A stretch of DNA of 64,000 bases from Ferrithrix thermotolerans DSM 19514. Its GTDB lineage: Bacteria; Actinomycetota; Acidimicrobiia; Acidimicrobiales; Acidimicrobiaceae. The translations under genes and the position numbers were made by a program. The notes beneath the pieces are model-generated. The model searched no databases. It was not told where the DNA came from and worked only from the letters and a program-made list of their open reading frames with translations. The stretch lies in assembly GCF_900128965.1 (NCBI RefSeq), contig NZ_FQUL01000010.1, forward strand, positions 1 to 64,000, in the 5' to 3' direction. Shown here one piece after another: positions 1 through 9,039 of the stretch. Each line of letters opens with the position of its first letter. Within the stretch, counting starts at the first letter, position 1.

Positions 1-227
1 TCTCTTTCGATGCGTCAGCAGTGGTTCACACATGTTCGTCTTCTCGTCGCATACCTGACCCGTTATGACGGGCCTTTTGCCTCAACGCTCACGACGTTAG
101 CTCTTTACTAACGCCGCTTGAGGTGGTTTGAACTCTCTGCCTGCTCAGCGAGTTCGGAGGGCCTACCTCCATCATGGGTAGAGCACGGTTCGTGGTGGCG
201 ACCTTCTACATCGTCATCACTTTCCTT

Positions 228-603
228 TCAGGACACACGAAGCACCGATAGTTTTCCCTGGACCGAAATGACCTTTCGGGACTTTGCCAGCTCAGAACGT
301 AGCTTCTCGTTCCCTCGTTCGAGTTCTCTTACTCGACCTCTTAGCGGATTAGTCTTTGGTCCCCGACTTCTCGAGAGGGCCTCTTGGCTCTGCTGGTTGA
401 TTATCTTGCGCCACTTAGGTGATCTGGGACGAGAAGAGTCCCTCTCGTCGCAACAGCGCACCCTTTCCTCCCTAGAGACAGGCGTCGTACTCTTTCAAGA
501 TCCTCGCCTTGTAGCTCGGGGAGAGCACTCGTCTTGTTGCCTTGGGTGGGAGGGTCACCTCTTTCGTTGTGTTGTCTTCCACCGTTTCATCGTAGATAGC
601 CAT
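228..603 (-). pseudogene. IS3-family transposase OrfA relic
   Basis: Read from an ATG at 603 on the minus strand, the translation matches the usual OrfA plan. A helix-turn-helix start contains SPSYKARILKEYDAC, followed by GALLRREGLFSS, then KWRK and a leucine-zipper-like stretch ELERGNEKLRSELAKSRKV ending VQGKLS. It is broken twice: a TAG stop at 472-474, and a frame change near 420-460 that moves the second half into another frame, which then stops at 228. An OrfB with its DDE domain would be expected downstream (positions 1-227). All three frames there contain stops and I recognise nothing. The OrfA identity is secure; which IS it came from is not. Confidence 0.75.
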
Positions 604-763
604 GTGAACATCTATGCCTTCTCGCCCTCATTGATTTATTTTTCAAGCCGCGCACACACTGATACTGAGACATAGGGTAATGAAGAGTTTCATGATAAGT
701 CCTAAACCATCCTTTGCTACGATAGGCGTTACGTTATAAGTACGCTTTCATAAAAGTGGTGCG

Positions 764-1037
764 GTGCAACGTTTCCTTTATCTGAAACGCCGCAAGTTCT
801 GTAGCGATGCTCACAGATGCGCCAGCTATCAGGCTAGAAGTAGATCTAACAGCACCAATGCTACTGTAACTGCTAAAAGACCTGACACCACTGTATATGA
901 GTGCCCTAGTTGTGAACAGCGGTACCTGAGCTTCAGAGATGTCCTGAGTGTATAACCTGTTCTGCTCTCGTATTGGACCTCAAGGCCCATGTCCACACTG
1001 TGATGAACCGGTTGCCTACTTGGATCTCGATAACTGA
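764..1037 (+). pseudogene. Cys-rich (zinc-ribbon-like) gene fragment
   Basis: Translation in shifting frames gives TTVYECPSCEQRYL, then QRCPECITC, then GPCPHCDEPVAYLDLDN and a stop at 1035-1037. These are CxxC pairs spaced like a zinc ribbon or zinc finger, and an earlier CSDAHRCASYQARSR stretch is also Cys/His/Arg-rich. No single frame carries all the pieces, so at least two indels have occurred. I recall similar tails on some actinobacterial mobile-element proteins but cannot name the family. It sits between two transposase relics, so it is probably part of the same decayed mobile DNA. Confidence 0.45.
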
Positions 1038-1149
1038 TAGACACTCCACTTCCACTGTCAAGGACTAAATAAAGATCAAAAGTCAATGACAGTTCTATAA
1101 CCATTTACTAAGATAGACGCAGTTCCAAAGACCCTATGGCCTATTTGCA

Positions 1150-2108
1150 CAACTTTAGGCACACAACCGGTCTTCACCGACGATCATGGCAAGCGCTACG
1201 GGAAGCGGTTCGATAAGTTCCTCGAGCGTACATCGTCGGTCGATCTGGACGAAAGACGCAAGCCTAACGAACTCCACGCTGTGAGGAACAAGGCCCTCGC
1301 TCGTGGGGACACGGCCAAGGCCAGGCACATCAAGAAGAACAACCTGGGATACAAGAAACTCGACAACAGACGCAGGAAGCATCAAGCGGAATGTGCTCGA
1401 TTGGTGGACACGGCCTACAACCAGTTCTTGCGCCATCGCAAAACAGGTCGCTTTGCTCAGGAACGCCTTGACTTCCGCGGTAAGGGAAAGTCCAAAGAAA
1501 TGCCCAGGCGTACCGTAGAGATGCGTAATACGATCATCAACGAACGATCTCACTTCAAGGCATCGGCAGCCGGTTTCTGCCGACAGCGGGTCAACCCGGC
1601 CGGTCGTGTGCCTAAAGCTCACAACAATGTCCTCGTTGCGGTTATGTGCATCCAAAGAACCGTAATAGGGACAAGTTCGTCTGCCTCTTTTGCGGGTGGG
1701 TGGGCCATAGCGACTGGGTTGGAGCACAACCTGCGAAACAGGATGGATGATCCTAGTATCACCCTTTGGATGCCGAAGGGTCAGGTTCGGACCATCCTGC
1801 TCAGCAGATTCTCGCAACTAACTGGCGAAACACCCGATTGGAAGCCGCAAGGCCACTGTTGCGGTGTGGACTCTAGGAACCAGGCGACTATGGGCGCACA
1901 TCCCGTGGGGGCGGAGACGCAAATGGGAGGCGACGTGGAAATGGTCCGGCCCGTCGCCGTCATCGACCACCCTGGTCAACCAGAGAGCGAACCGGCTGTG
2001 GAAATCCGCTGCCCCTCTAGTGATCCACTAGAGGGGACTCGTCCCGACAGCGGGAAAACCACAGCAGAAAAAACCGATGCACCCTGTTCATCACAGCTAA
2101 GGTGGTGA
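1150..2108 (+). pseudogene. TnpB (IS605/IS1341 OrfB) relic
   Basis: The stretch reads through FTDDHGKRYGKRFDKFLERT, ARHIKKNNLGYKKLDNRRR and FRGKGKSKEMPRR, ending that frame with QRVNPAG. A second frame then carries the zinc ribbon QCPRCGYVHPKNR...FVCLFCGWVGHSDW. A return to the first frame gives EHNLRNRMDDPSITL. This is the usual TnpB order: RuvC-like core, four-Cys ribbon, then the last acidic motif near the C-terminus. At least two frameshifts and the missing N-terminus make it inactive. The long 275-codon open frame from 1281 to 2108 is an artefact of reading one frame through the decay. It ends next to two hairpins (2012-2055). Confidence 0.7.
2012..2055 (+). repeat. Two tandem hairpins at the TnpB relic 3' end
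   Basis: A 10-bp perfect stem (CCCCTCTAGT with ACTAGAGGGG, 5-base loop) at 2012-2036 is followed by a 5-bp stem (TCCCG with CGGGA, loop ACAG) at 2042-2055. In IS200/IS605 elements the tnpB 3' end and right end fold into the guide-RNA scaffold (omega RNA). Position and strand fit a relic of that structure, but no functional guide boundary can be read by eye. Confidence 0.4.
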
Positions 2109-2144
2109 TACCGCGTGCGTGATGCACAGGTGTAGATAGAAATT

Positions 2145-3362
2145 ATGGAACAGTTGAAAGTCACAGATACTCAACACATAGCGGTTCGAGTTTTACGGGC
2201 GTCGTCGTCATACGCATCGAAAGAGGAGTCGCTCAAGATTGTAACCAATGAGCTGAGACTACTACCTATGGTATTGGATGTAGCAATAGTTCAAGTCCAA
2301 AGAGACGACCTCACGGTACTTCGTTGCAGCTCATTAGAGTTTGAAGATCAGATTCGTCAACTAGGCAAAGACCTCTCCAAAGAACGCTTCGATTCTCTGT
2401 TCAATTCATCAACGAGACCAGATGTCGAAGATGGTGACGATTCAGCATCGAGACAGAGATCGTTTCGAAGTCGCATCGTGTCAACAGGGCGAAAAACACA
2501 GCTTGCTTCTTTTCCAGTTGGAGAAGACCTAGCCTTGCCCACCTTCATCTTGTTATCCTCAAGAGCACCTCTTGAGCTTCTTACAGCGCAGTTGATGAAA
2601 GTGGAATACCTGTTTGAACTTGCGCAAAAGGTACTTCTGACTCAGAGTCACTCTGCATTAGATTCAGATATATCCAGAACACACCAGTTGGAGATACAGG
2701 GTTTTCGTCGAGTATTTCGCCACCTAGAGGTGCCAGCTCTCCTGGTCGATCAAGAGCACCATGTCCTGGAGGCGAACCAGGCCTTTTACTCCTTGAGCGA
2801 AAGTATCCCTAGTGAGGTCTTGGGAAGCACGATCGACGACTTCCTCGAGGTGAGGCCAGACCTTCCCGGCGTGGATGAGGCAAGTGACATAAAGGCTCTA
2901 GGGATTGACAAGTTATCCTCCATCTCTAAAGACCTTGCGGTACTTAGAACCAAACGGCCCATAGTGGTCACCTTTAAAATGACACCGCTAAAGATAGACT
3001 CGAAGGATCAAAACTCCTGTGTAGTTACACTTCAGGACTTTGACCAAGAGTACAGGACGCTTCTACGGAGCGTTGAGGACGCACAGCTGCTTAGAAACGC
3101 CGTAGCAGAGGCCCCTCTTCAGATCATCCTCGCACGTACATCGGGAGAGATGCTAGAAAGTGAGGGAAGAATCAACGAGATAGAGTCTGCTCTATCTCAG
3201 AAGCCCTTCGGAGCGGGCAACATCAAGCTATTACTGAAGGACTGGGGTATGTCCAGCTCCCAATGGGATTTAGCCGCTGGCGGAGTTCGGCAAAGATTTT
3301 CATTAGACGTGGGATCGGTAAGGCTGCGGGTATGGCTCTCCCTTACCGGGGGGGCACCTTGA
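2145..3362 (+). CDS. GAF/PAS regulator, 5' part of a frameshifted gene
   Basis: 405 codons. Residues about 1-160 look like a divergent GAF-type sensor domain, and about 185-300 form a PAS domain (VPALLVDQEHHVLEANQAFY is its typical start). A second PAS-like segment begins near 315 (LRNAVAEAPLQIILARTSG). The frame ends at SLTGGAP because of a run of seven G at 3347-3353. Removing one G makes the protein read SLTGGHLESGEF and continue without interruption into the next open frame, giving about 943 residues ending in pseudo-GGDEF and EAL domains. I therefore regard this and the next entry as one gene. The start is an ATG about 35 bases after the TnpB relic, with a weak ribosome site. Cytoplasmic: no signal peptide or membrane segment seen. 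Confidence 0.7.
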   Translation: MEQLKVTDTQHIAVRVLRASSSYASKEESLKIVTNELRLLPMVLDVAIVQVQRDDLTVLRCSSLEFEDQIRQLGKDLSKERFDSLFNSSTRPDVEDGDDSASRQRSFRSRIVSTGRKTQLASFPVGEDLALPTFILLSSRAPLELLTAQLMKVEYLFELAQKVLLTQSHSALDSDISRTHQLEIQGFRRVFRHLEVPALLVDQEHHVLEANQAFYSLSESIPSEVLGSTIDDFLEVRPDLPGVDEASDIKALGIDKLSSISKDLAVLRTKRPIVVTFKMTPLKIDSKDQNSCVVTLQDFDQEYRTLLRSVEDAQLLRNAVAEAPLQIILARTSGEMLESEGRINEIESALSQKPFGAGNIKLLLKDWGMSSSQWDLAAGGVRQRFSLDVGSVRLRVWLSLTGGAP

Positions 3363-3426
3363 GTCAGGAGAGTTTCAGGTATCTGTAGTCGTCGTAAATA
3401 TATCGAAGACCCTGAAGGTCGAAGCG

Positions 3427-4977
3427 TTGCTTGGATTTCGAGAGAGCGCTGGTAGAGCCGTTTTGGAGCTATCAGAGAAGGCCGTAACATATCCAAATGG
3501 AGATGCGTGGTCAGAGGCGGTCCGTCAAGCAAGGTCGGCAGTGTACGAACAAGGCTCTATAGCGCGGCGTTATGTAGAAGATGACCAAGAGATGTTGAAA
3601 GCACTCGACAAGATCAACCTGCTTTTTTCCCTTCACATCTCACAGATCGAAGATGTGAGGCAAGGGGCGCTTGCTTCGATTCAAGAGCTCAACAGGCTAT
3701 CGAAAATACATCCACAACTACTGACCTACAACCGAAGGACTCTGATCGAGCAGGTCGAGAAAGATGGCTTTGTCGGTCTCGGTCCTGAACTGGACTTTAC
3801 CTTAGTAAAGTTATCCAACCTTGAGCGCATACGGGACTCTATCGGCGTCGAGAAAAAAGATGAACTCCTAAGATTAGTCATCGAGCGAGCCAGAGAGTAC
3901 ATCTCAGAGTCAGTAATGCTCTTCTCACTGTCGCCGGTAGAGTTAATGTTCGTCGCAACGTCTACCCCTAAGAACAGAGAGAATCTGTCTCGATCCATCC
4001 AGAGTTTCAAGGTACCTATGAGAAGTGGAGGACTCATGGCCTCCCTTACCTACAGCGCCTCGACTCTGACGGCCAAGAACTTTCATCCAATGCCGTTCTC
4101 CAGCTTGTACAACTCGTTGGCGTCACGCCTCGGAGAACCACAGGGAATGATCGAATCTATTCATGTAACTGAAACACCCAAAGACTCTAAGTGGAACTCC
4201 GCTATGAAAGCACTCAACAAAAAGGTAGCCAGCGGCGAACTAGAACCGCGCTTGGAGATGGCCGTAGAGATGCACAAGATGGAATTGAAACAAGTAGAGC
4301 TAAAGACTCCTTTGCGAGAGCTGAGTAGGTTGAACTCGGAGGATAAGACACCGATAGATCCGATTCTAAGTAGCGGGCTTTTCCTAAAGATCGAGAACCA
4401 TGAACTCAAACACGCTCGCGCCCTGTCCGAGAGACTGAAGGTGGAAGTGGCTGTCAACGTAGCACCTGTCTCAATCGTGGATAAGGACCTATTGGAACGA
4501 AAGATTCAGAACTTGCAAGGTTCGGAGCTCTCTGCTCGGTTGGTCCTCGAGATATCAGAGAGATACCTCATGAACTTCGAACCACAAGAGCTACAAAGCG
4601 CTGTAAGACGTCTAAAGAGGCATGGGGTACGGGTGGGACTTGACGAGGTCGGGAGAGGCTTTTCATCGTTTCAGCTTCTTCACGAAGTCGAGTTCTCACA
4701 TATGAAGATCTCCCCTGAACTCTACAGGGATGAACTTGGTCTCAACAGAGGCGGGGGGTTGGTCAAGCACATTGTATCTATGGCCAATTCTTTAGGTATA
4801 GTCCTTAGCGCAACTGGTATCTCGAGTCAGGAAGAGTGTCTGGCACTTTTGGACATGGGAGTCGCCTTACAGCAGGGATCTTATGTCTCAAAGCTCCTAT
4901 TTGGGACTGACAAAGTCAAACTGTCAGAGCTACCGGTCCTGTTCAAAGACGGGTTCACCGACTACTTGAACCTTTAG
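3427..4977 (+). CDS. Degenerate GGDEF-EAL, 3' part of the frameshifted gene
   Basis: The open frame actually begins after a stop at 3304-3306. The TTG at 3427 is only the first possible start, and its codons continue the upstream regulator. Residues about 95-240 follow the GGDEF fold (LTYNRRTLIEQVEKDGF aligns with the usual DxLTGLPNR start), but the GGDEF signature has become SPVEL. Residues about 255-510 follow an EAL domain: VAVNVAPVSI, RLVLEISERYL, GLDEVGRGFSSF, SHMKIS. The EAL tripeptide, the paired acidic DDFGTG motif and the late Glu of AEGVE are altered (GLDEVGRG, ATGISSQ). A catalytically dead c-di-GMP-like protein used for sensing or protein contact is the likeliest reading. The last 48 bases overlap the convergent pyruvate kinase gene. 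Confidence 0.7.
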   Translation: MLGFRESAGRAVLELSEKAVTYPNGDAWSEAVRQARSAVYEQGSIARRYVEDDQEMLKALDKINLLFSLHISQIEDVRQGALASIQELNRLSKIHPQLLTYNRRTLIEQVEKDGFVGLGPELDFTLVKLSNLERIRDSIGVEKKDELLRLVIERAREYISESVMLFSLSPVELMFVATSTPKNRENLSRSIQSFKVPMRSGGLMASLTYSASTLTAKNFHPMPFSSLYNSLASRLGEPQGMIESIHVTETPKDSKWNSAMKALNKKVASGELEPRLEMAVEMHKMELKQVELKTPLRELSRLNSEDKTPIDPILSSGLFLKIENHELKHARALSERLKVEVAVNVAPVSIVDKDLLERKIQNLQGSELSARLVLEISERYLMNFEPQELQSAVRRLKRHGVRVGLDEVGRGFSSFQLLHEVEFSHMKISPELYRDELGLNRGGGLVKHIVSMANSLGIVLSATGISSQEECLALLDMGVALQQGSYVSKLLFGTDKVKLSELPVLFKDGFTDYLNL

Positions 4978-6402
4978 CAGATTCGTACGCCCACTAACGC
5001 CAAATGGAATTCCTGCCACTACCAGCACAAGATCCCCGTTCTTTGCTAGCTTCATCTCAATCGTTTTGTTAACAGCCTCTAACATCGCTTCTTCTCCTCT
5101 AAAGCTAGAGTGCAACACGAACGGCGTTACTCCAAAGCTCAGGGTGAGCGATCCCGCTGCCTCCGCAGTCGCAGCCGCACCAAGCACCTCTACGTCTGGT
5201 CTGAACTTAGAGATCACCCGAGCGCTGTGACCAGACTCTGTAACCGCAACCACCGCCTTTATAGGCAGAGTGGAACAGATCTGCTGAGCCGAGAGTGCTA
5301 TGGCATCAGCTACAGTATGGGTCAGTGGCAGAGGCCGCTCAAGGTGTGTCAGAGAGACATTTGTCAGCTCAGTCTCGGCTCGCCTTGCTATCCTATCCAT
5401 ATAAGAAACAGATTCAAGAGGAAACTCTCCCGCTGCTGTTTCAGCCGAGAGCATAATGGCATCGGTGCCATCAAAAATAGCTGTCGCTACATCTGTTGCC
5501 TCGGCTCTCGTCGGGAGAGGAGCATGTACCATCGACTCCAACATCTGAGTTGCCGTTATAACCGGCTTACCGATCTCGTTGCAGAGATGGATGATACGTT
5601 TCTGTTCTATGGGAACGTCTTCGGGGGCGATCTCGACTCCTAAGTCTCCCCTTGCCACCATGACTGCATCGGAGTTCATGATTATCTCACGAATCTCCTT
5701 CAAAGCCGAAGGTCGTTCTATCTTTGCTACCAGACGAGGTTTATTAAACTCTGAATGCCGGTTTACAACCTCACGGGCTTCGATCATATCGAACGCACTG
5801 CCGACGAAAGAAATGGCGATAAAGTCAAATCTTTCTTCACACGCAAACTCGATCAACTCCTTATCCTTGGGAGTAAGTGCTGGAATCTTCACGTGTGAGT
5901 CAGGAAAGTTGACACCCTTTCTCGGAGTAAGGGTTCCAGCTATAGTAACACGAGCTGCCACAGCGCCCCCAGAGATAACCTCAACTACCTCCGCCTGGAC
6001 CACCCCATCAGCAAAACTGATCCGATTTCCAACCTGAAGTTGCGAAACAACCCCAAGGGTCGTTGTTGAAACCATCGCGTCGACGTGTCCAATGGGCGTA
6101 ACGTGCGCAAGGCTGTCTGACTCGACTACGCCGATCAGTTCGTCTTCAGATAGTTCGAGCACCGGAGCCGATAGATCTGTTATTCTCAGCTTTGGGCCTG
6201 GGATGTCAGCCAAGAGTCCAACAACCTTGTCCAGTCTTCGAGCAGCCTTTCGTACGTTTGCACATATTGTTCTGTACTCGGCTCTACTTCCATGGGAGAA
6301 GTTCACCCTGGCAACATCCATACCAAGTCTTATCATCTCCTCCACGATCTCAGGGGCGAAGGAGCTCGGGCCAATTGTGCAGACTATCTTTGTCTTTCGC
6401 AT
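4930..6402 (-). CDS. pyk: Pyruvate kinase
   Basis: 490 residues, the normal length for a bacterial pyruvate kinase, which turns phosphoenolpyruvate and ADP into pyruvate and ATP in glycolysis. The N-terminus RKTKIVCTIGPSS and the substrate-binding VNFSHG are present. MVARGDLGVEI and ITATQMLESM are the hallmark active-site motifs, and a C-terminal regulatory domain ends in GRTNLLKV. ATG start; the usual motif order is intact. The 3' end overlaps the convergent regulator gene by 48 bases, so the two mRNAs would be complementary there. It stands alone, not in an operon. Confidence 0.97.
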   Translation of the reverse strand: MRKTKIVCTIGPSSFAPEIVEEMIRLGMDVARVNFSHGSRAEYRTICANVRKAARRLDKVVGLLADIPGPKLRITDLSAPVLELSEDELIGVVESDSLAHVTPIGHVDAMVSTTTLGVVSQLQVGNRISFADGVVQAEVVEVISGGAVAARVTIAGTLTPRKGVNFPDSHVKIPALTPKDKELIEFACEERFDFIAISFVGSAFDMIEAREVVNRHSEFNKPRLVAKIERPSALKEIREIIMNSDAVMVARGDLGVEIAPEDVPIEQKRIIHLCNEIGKPVITATQMLESMVHAPLPTRAEATDVATAIFDGTDAIMLSAETAAGEFPLESVSYMDRIARRAETELTNVSLTHLERPLPLTHTVADAIALSAQQICSTLPIKAVVAVTESGHSARVISKFRPDVEVLGAAATAEAAGSLTLSFGVTPFVLHSSFRGEEAMLEAVNKTIEMKLAKNGDLVLVVAGIPFGVSGRTNLLKVQVVGEPVFEQDR

Positions 6403-6501
6403 AACACGTTCAAACTACCCCTTCAAATGACTGATCGACTGGCGATTCACAAATTCTCTCCGACTTTTTGCCTATAAGACACATGAGTTGGATAACGGTC
6501 C

Positions 6502-7416
6502 TCAAGCAAGCGCCGAGGTTGTCATAGAGGCAAGAACGAGCACTCCTCCAACTAATGCAAAGTAGCTCGGGTTTAGGTGATCTATAAGCACAGAAAATAG
6601 GAGTGCAAATAAAGGTTCCAGGTTATACACAATAGCTACCTCGGTCGAGGGCATGTATCGCTGAAAGTGTGTTTGGGTAACAAGTGCGAGCGCAGTTGCG
6701 ATAGCTCCTCCAATAAAGATCGCAAGCAACACCTCACCCTGATCGAAACCCACAAGCGAACGACCAAGAGGAGCAGTCTCAAGAGGTGTAAAGGAGACGA
6801 TCACCGAAAAAACCGTCACGATCGCTACTTCTACCGCAACCACACTTATCGGATCTAGCTCTCTTGGAAGCTTCTCTGTCAATACGATCTGCAATGCGAA
6901 GGCAACCGCACACATAAGAGTGACGAACTCCCCGCCTAGGTTTGCAGATGATAAAGGATAAGAGAGAAGGTAAAGGCCTGCGACTCCTATGAGAGCAGCC
7001 ACGATATGTAGGGGTTTTACCCGGGCTCCTAGCACCACCGCAGCGATCGGAACGATCGCAACTGAAAGACCCGTTATAAACCCAGACGTCGCAGGCTCTA
7101 TGACTCTGAGTCCAAGGCTCTGGAGACAGTAGCCCAGGAAAAGTGCAATACCTGCCAAGTACACTAAGGGTTCTTTGATCGCTAACTTTAGTTGGTTCCA
7201 CCTAACGAGAGATGCATAACCAAAAAGCAACACCGTGGCTAGCAGGAACCTAAGAGCTAGAAAGAAAAATACCCCAACGAATCGAAGTGCATCTTTGTTC
7301 AAGACGAACGTCGAACCCCACACTGCACAGATTAGAGATAAAGATACTCCCCCAGCGACCTTGGAGGTCATGTAACGTTGTATCGCAGACTTCCTACGAT
7401 GGGTCGCCTCCGTCAT
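6502..7416 (-). CDS. EamA/DMT-family transporter
   Basis: 304 residues with about ten predicted membrane helices arranged as two EamA repeats. The first starts at SLICAVWGSTFVLNKDALRF, and the second follows LLSYPLSSANLGGEF. Members export amino acids, nucleotides or metabolites, or salvage sugars; the substrate cannot be read from the sequence. The protein ends with the last helix and has no cytoplasmic extension. It is transcribed in the same direction as pyk but separated by 99 bases, and it is divergent from the psiE-like gene. Confidence 0.9.
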   Translation of the reverse strand: MTEATHRRKSAIQRYMTSKVAGGVSLSLICAVWGSTFVLNKDALRFVGVFFFLALRFLLATVLLFGYASLVRWNQLKLAIKEPLVYLAGIALFLGYCLQSLGLRVIEPATSGFITGLSVAIVPIAAVVLGARVKPLHIVAALIGVAGLYLLSYPLSSANLGGEFVTLMCAVAFALQIVLTEKLPRELDPISVVAVEVAIVTVFSVIVSFTPLETAPLGRSLVGFDQGEVLLAIFIGGAIATALALVTQTHFQRYMPSTEVAIVYNLEPLFALLFSVLIDHLNPSYFALVGGVLVLASMTTSALA

Positions 7417-7619
7417 TTTGCTTCGTTCACGGTACTACTTTAGTACACCCGCAACCAAGTTCTAGTTATACAACACGGCAGATCCAGCAACGATATATTC
7501 AAAAACAAGGTGGTGCCGCTCGAAAACAACTTATGACCACACATAACTACTCACTTAGGTACCTTGCGGTTCGGCAGTGCCTGCCCACAAGCTACTATGT
7601 TCGGGGAAGAAGGGGGAAG

Positions 7620-8138
7620 ATGTCAAAGATTTCAGGTATTCCGGGAGCATCTCAAGTACTTGAGTTCAGCGAGAAGATTATCTACCTAGTAATAGCGATC
7701 ACCTTGGTGGTGATGTCCGTGATATCCCTCATTAGCTCAACTAAGGCTTTGGCAAACGTCGTTGTCCACGGAGATGTCATATTAGGCCTTACATCGGTTT
7801 TGAACGATATCTTGTTCGTAATCATCTTGATGGAACTCCTCGGAACAGTGATCACACATCTCTCCGAGGGAGGGTTCCAGCTCCGACCTTTCCTTATCAT
7901 CGGCATAATCTCCTCAGTCCGAAGGGTTTTAGTCCTAGGAGCACAGCTTTCAACTACAAGACGACTCTCAACGGTAGCGTTCGACCACGCCCTAATCGAG
8001 CTCGGTGTGGACGCGACGATAGTGGTCATCCTTACCGTTTCCCTCTTTATTATCCAAAAGATACGAAGTCAGTCGACAAAAAAGGAGAACGAGACTCTCT
8101 ACGGAGAGTTAGAGACGAAGATGGGATCACAGCACTAG
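7620..8138 (+). CDS. PsiE-like small membrane protein
   Basis: I chose the ATG at 7620 because GGGGGA lies just before it and because a longer reading would run back into the divergent transporter gene. The product is about 172 residues with four hydrophobic helices (IIYLVIAITLVVMSV, ILFVIILMELLGTV, FLIIGIISSVRRVLV, ATIVVILTVSLFII). The order and the ELLGTVI and IISSVRRVL segments resemble the phosphate-starvation-inducible PsiE family, whose molecular role is unknown. The C-terminus is a short charged tail. It stands alone. Confidence 0.75.
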   Translation: MSKISGIPGASQVLEFSEKIIYLVIAITLVVMSVISLISSTKALANVVVHGDVILGLTSVLNDILFVIILMELLGTVITHLSEGGFQLRPFLIIGIISSVRRVLVLGAQLSTTRRLSTVAFDHALIELGVDATIVVILTVSLFIIQKIRSQSTKKENETLYGELETKMGSQH

Positions 8139-8230
8139 AGAGACCCAAACAGTATAGCCTGACTTGTCTCTGAGCTAGAGAGTCGCAGCTTAACACCTGA
8201 TAGCCTTGAAGAAAGCCTCTCAAAGATGTA

Positions 8231-9028
8231 ATGTTTACTCAAACTACAAGGTTCAGATTGGAGTTATCCGTGGAGCTGGAGATTAAAGTTGAGTCGACAA
8301 CGACCTCTTACGCCGAAGAGCGTCAGGAACGCAAACTACATCTCGCTGCCGCCTTTCGGCTCTTTGGAAGATTTGGATACGACGAGGGTGTTGCCGGTCA
8401 CATAACGGCGCGCGATCCAGAGGATCCAGACGTTTTCTGGGTCAACCCATTTGGCATGGACTTTTCTTTGATTACCCAGCGCGAGCTCATTGCAGTCAAC
8501 TCAGAGGGTGAGGTTGTAGAGGGACGTGGGTCTTTGAACTCGGCTGCGTTCGCCATACACTCCCAGGTTCACAAAGCACGACCCGATGTCGTTGCAGCAG
8601 CACATGCACACTCCATGGCGGGAAAGGCGTTTTCCTCCCTAGGCAAACTGCTCTCCCCCATAACCCAAGATGCGTGCGCCTTCTATGAAGACCACGCTCT
8701 CTTCGATGACTACACGGGTGTTGTGTTAAGTACTGAAGAAGGACAGAGGATATCTCGCAGTCTGGGGGATAAAAAGGCTGTGATACTACGAAATCACGGT
8801 CTCTTGACCGTCGGACAAAGCGTGGGAGAGGCTGTATGGTGGTTCATTGCGATGGACCGGTCTTGTCAGGCTCAGCTCATGGCCGAGGCCGCTGGAGTAC
8901 CAGTTGAGATCTCCCACGAGATGGCTATCCTGACTCGATCCCAAGTGGGCTCACATATCGCAGGTTGGTTTAGCTTTCAGCCACTCTTAGCTAGGGCGTT
9001 ACACGAAAGTCCTGAGCTGCTAGGCTAA
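8231..9028 (+). CDS. Class II aldolase/adducin-family protein
   Basis: About 265 residues from the ATG. A GTG at 8270 with GGAG six bases upstream is at least as good a start and would remove 13 residues before the conserved part. The fold begins at ERKLHLAAAFRLFGRFGYDE. GVAGHITAR is the phosphate-loop equivalent, AAAHAHS supplies two of the zinc-binding histidines, and ILRNHGLL supplies the third. Family members are fuculose- and ribulose-phosphate aldolases and demethylating or decarboxylating relatives. The substrate is not evident. No sugar-pathway genes are adjacent, and gcvPB ends convergently 12 bases away. Confidence 0.88.
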   Translation: MFTQTTRFRLELSVELEIKVESTTTSYAEERQERKLHLAAAFRLFGRFGYDEGVAGHITARDPEDPDVFWVNPFGMDFSLITQRELIAVNSEGEVVEGRGSLNSAAFAIHSQVHKARPDVVAAAHAHSMAGKAFSSLGKLLSPITQDACAFYEDHALFDDYTGVVLSTEEGQRISRSLGDKKAVILRNHGLLTVGQSVGEAVWWFIAMDRSCQAQLMAEAAGVPVEISHEMAILTRSQVGSHIAGWFSFQPLLARALHESPELLG

Positions 9029-9039
9029 CCACTTGATCT

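Noticed and set aside
118-675. 185-codon plus-strand frame
   Set aside because: It is the antisense shadow of the IS3 OrfA relic, which explains the same bases with recognisable motifs.
829-1104. 91-codon minus-strand frame
   Set aside because: It lies opposite the Cys-rich relic, has no known motif and no ribosome site.
1155-1817. 220-codon minus-strand frame
   Set aside because: Shadow of the TnpB relic; the plus strand carries the zinc ribbon and the other motifs.
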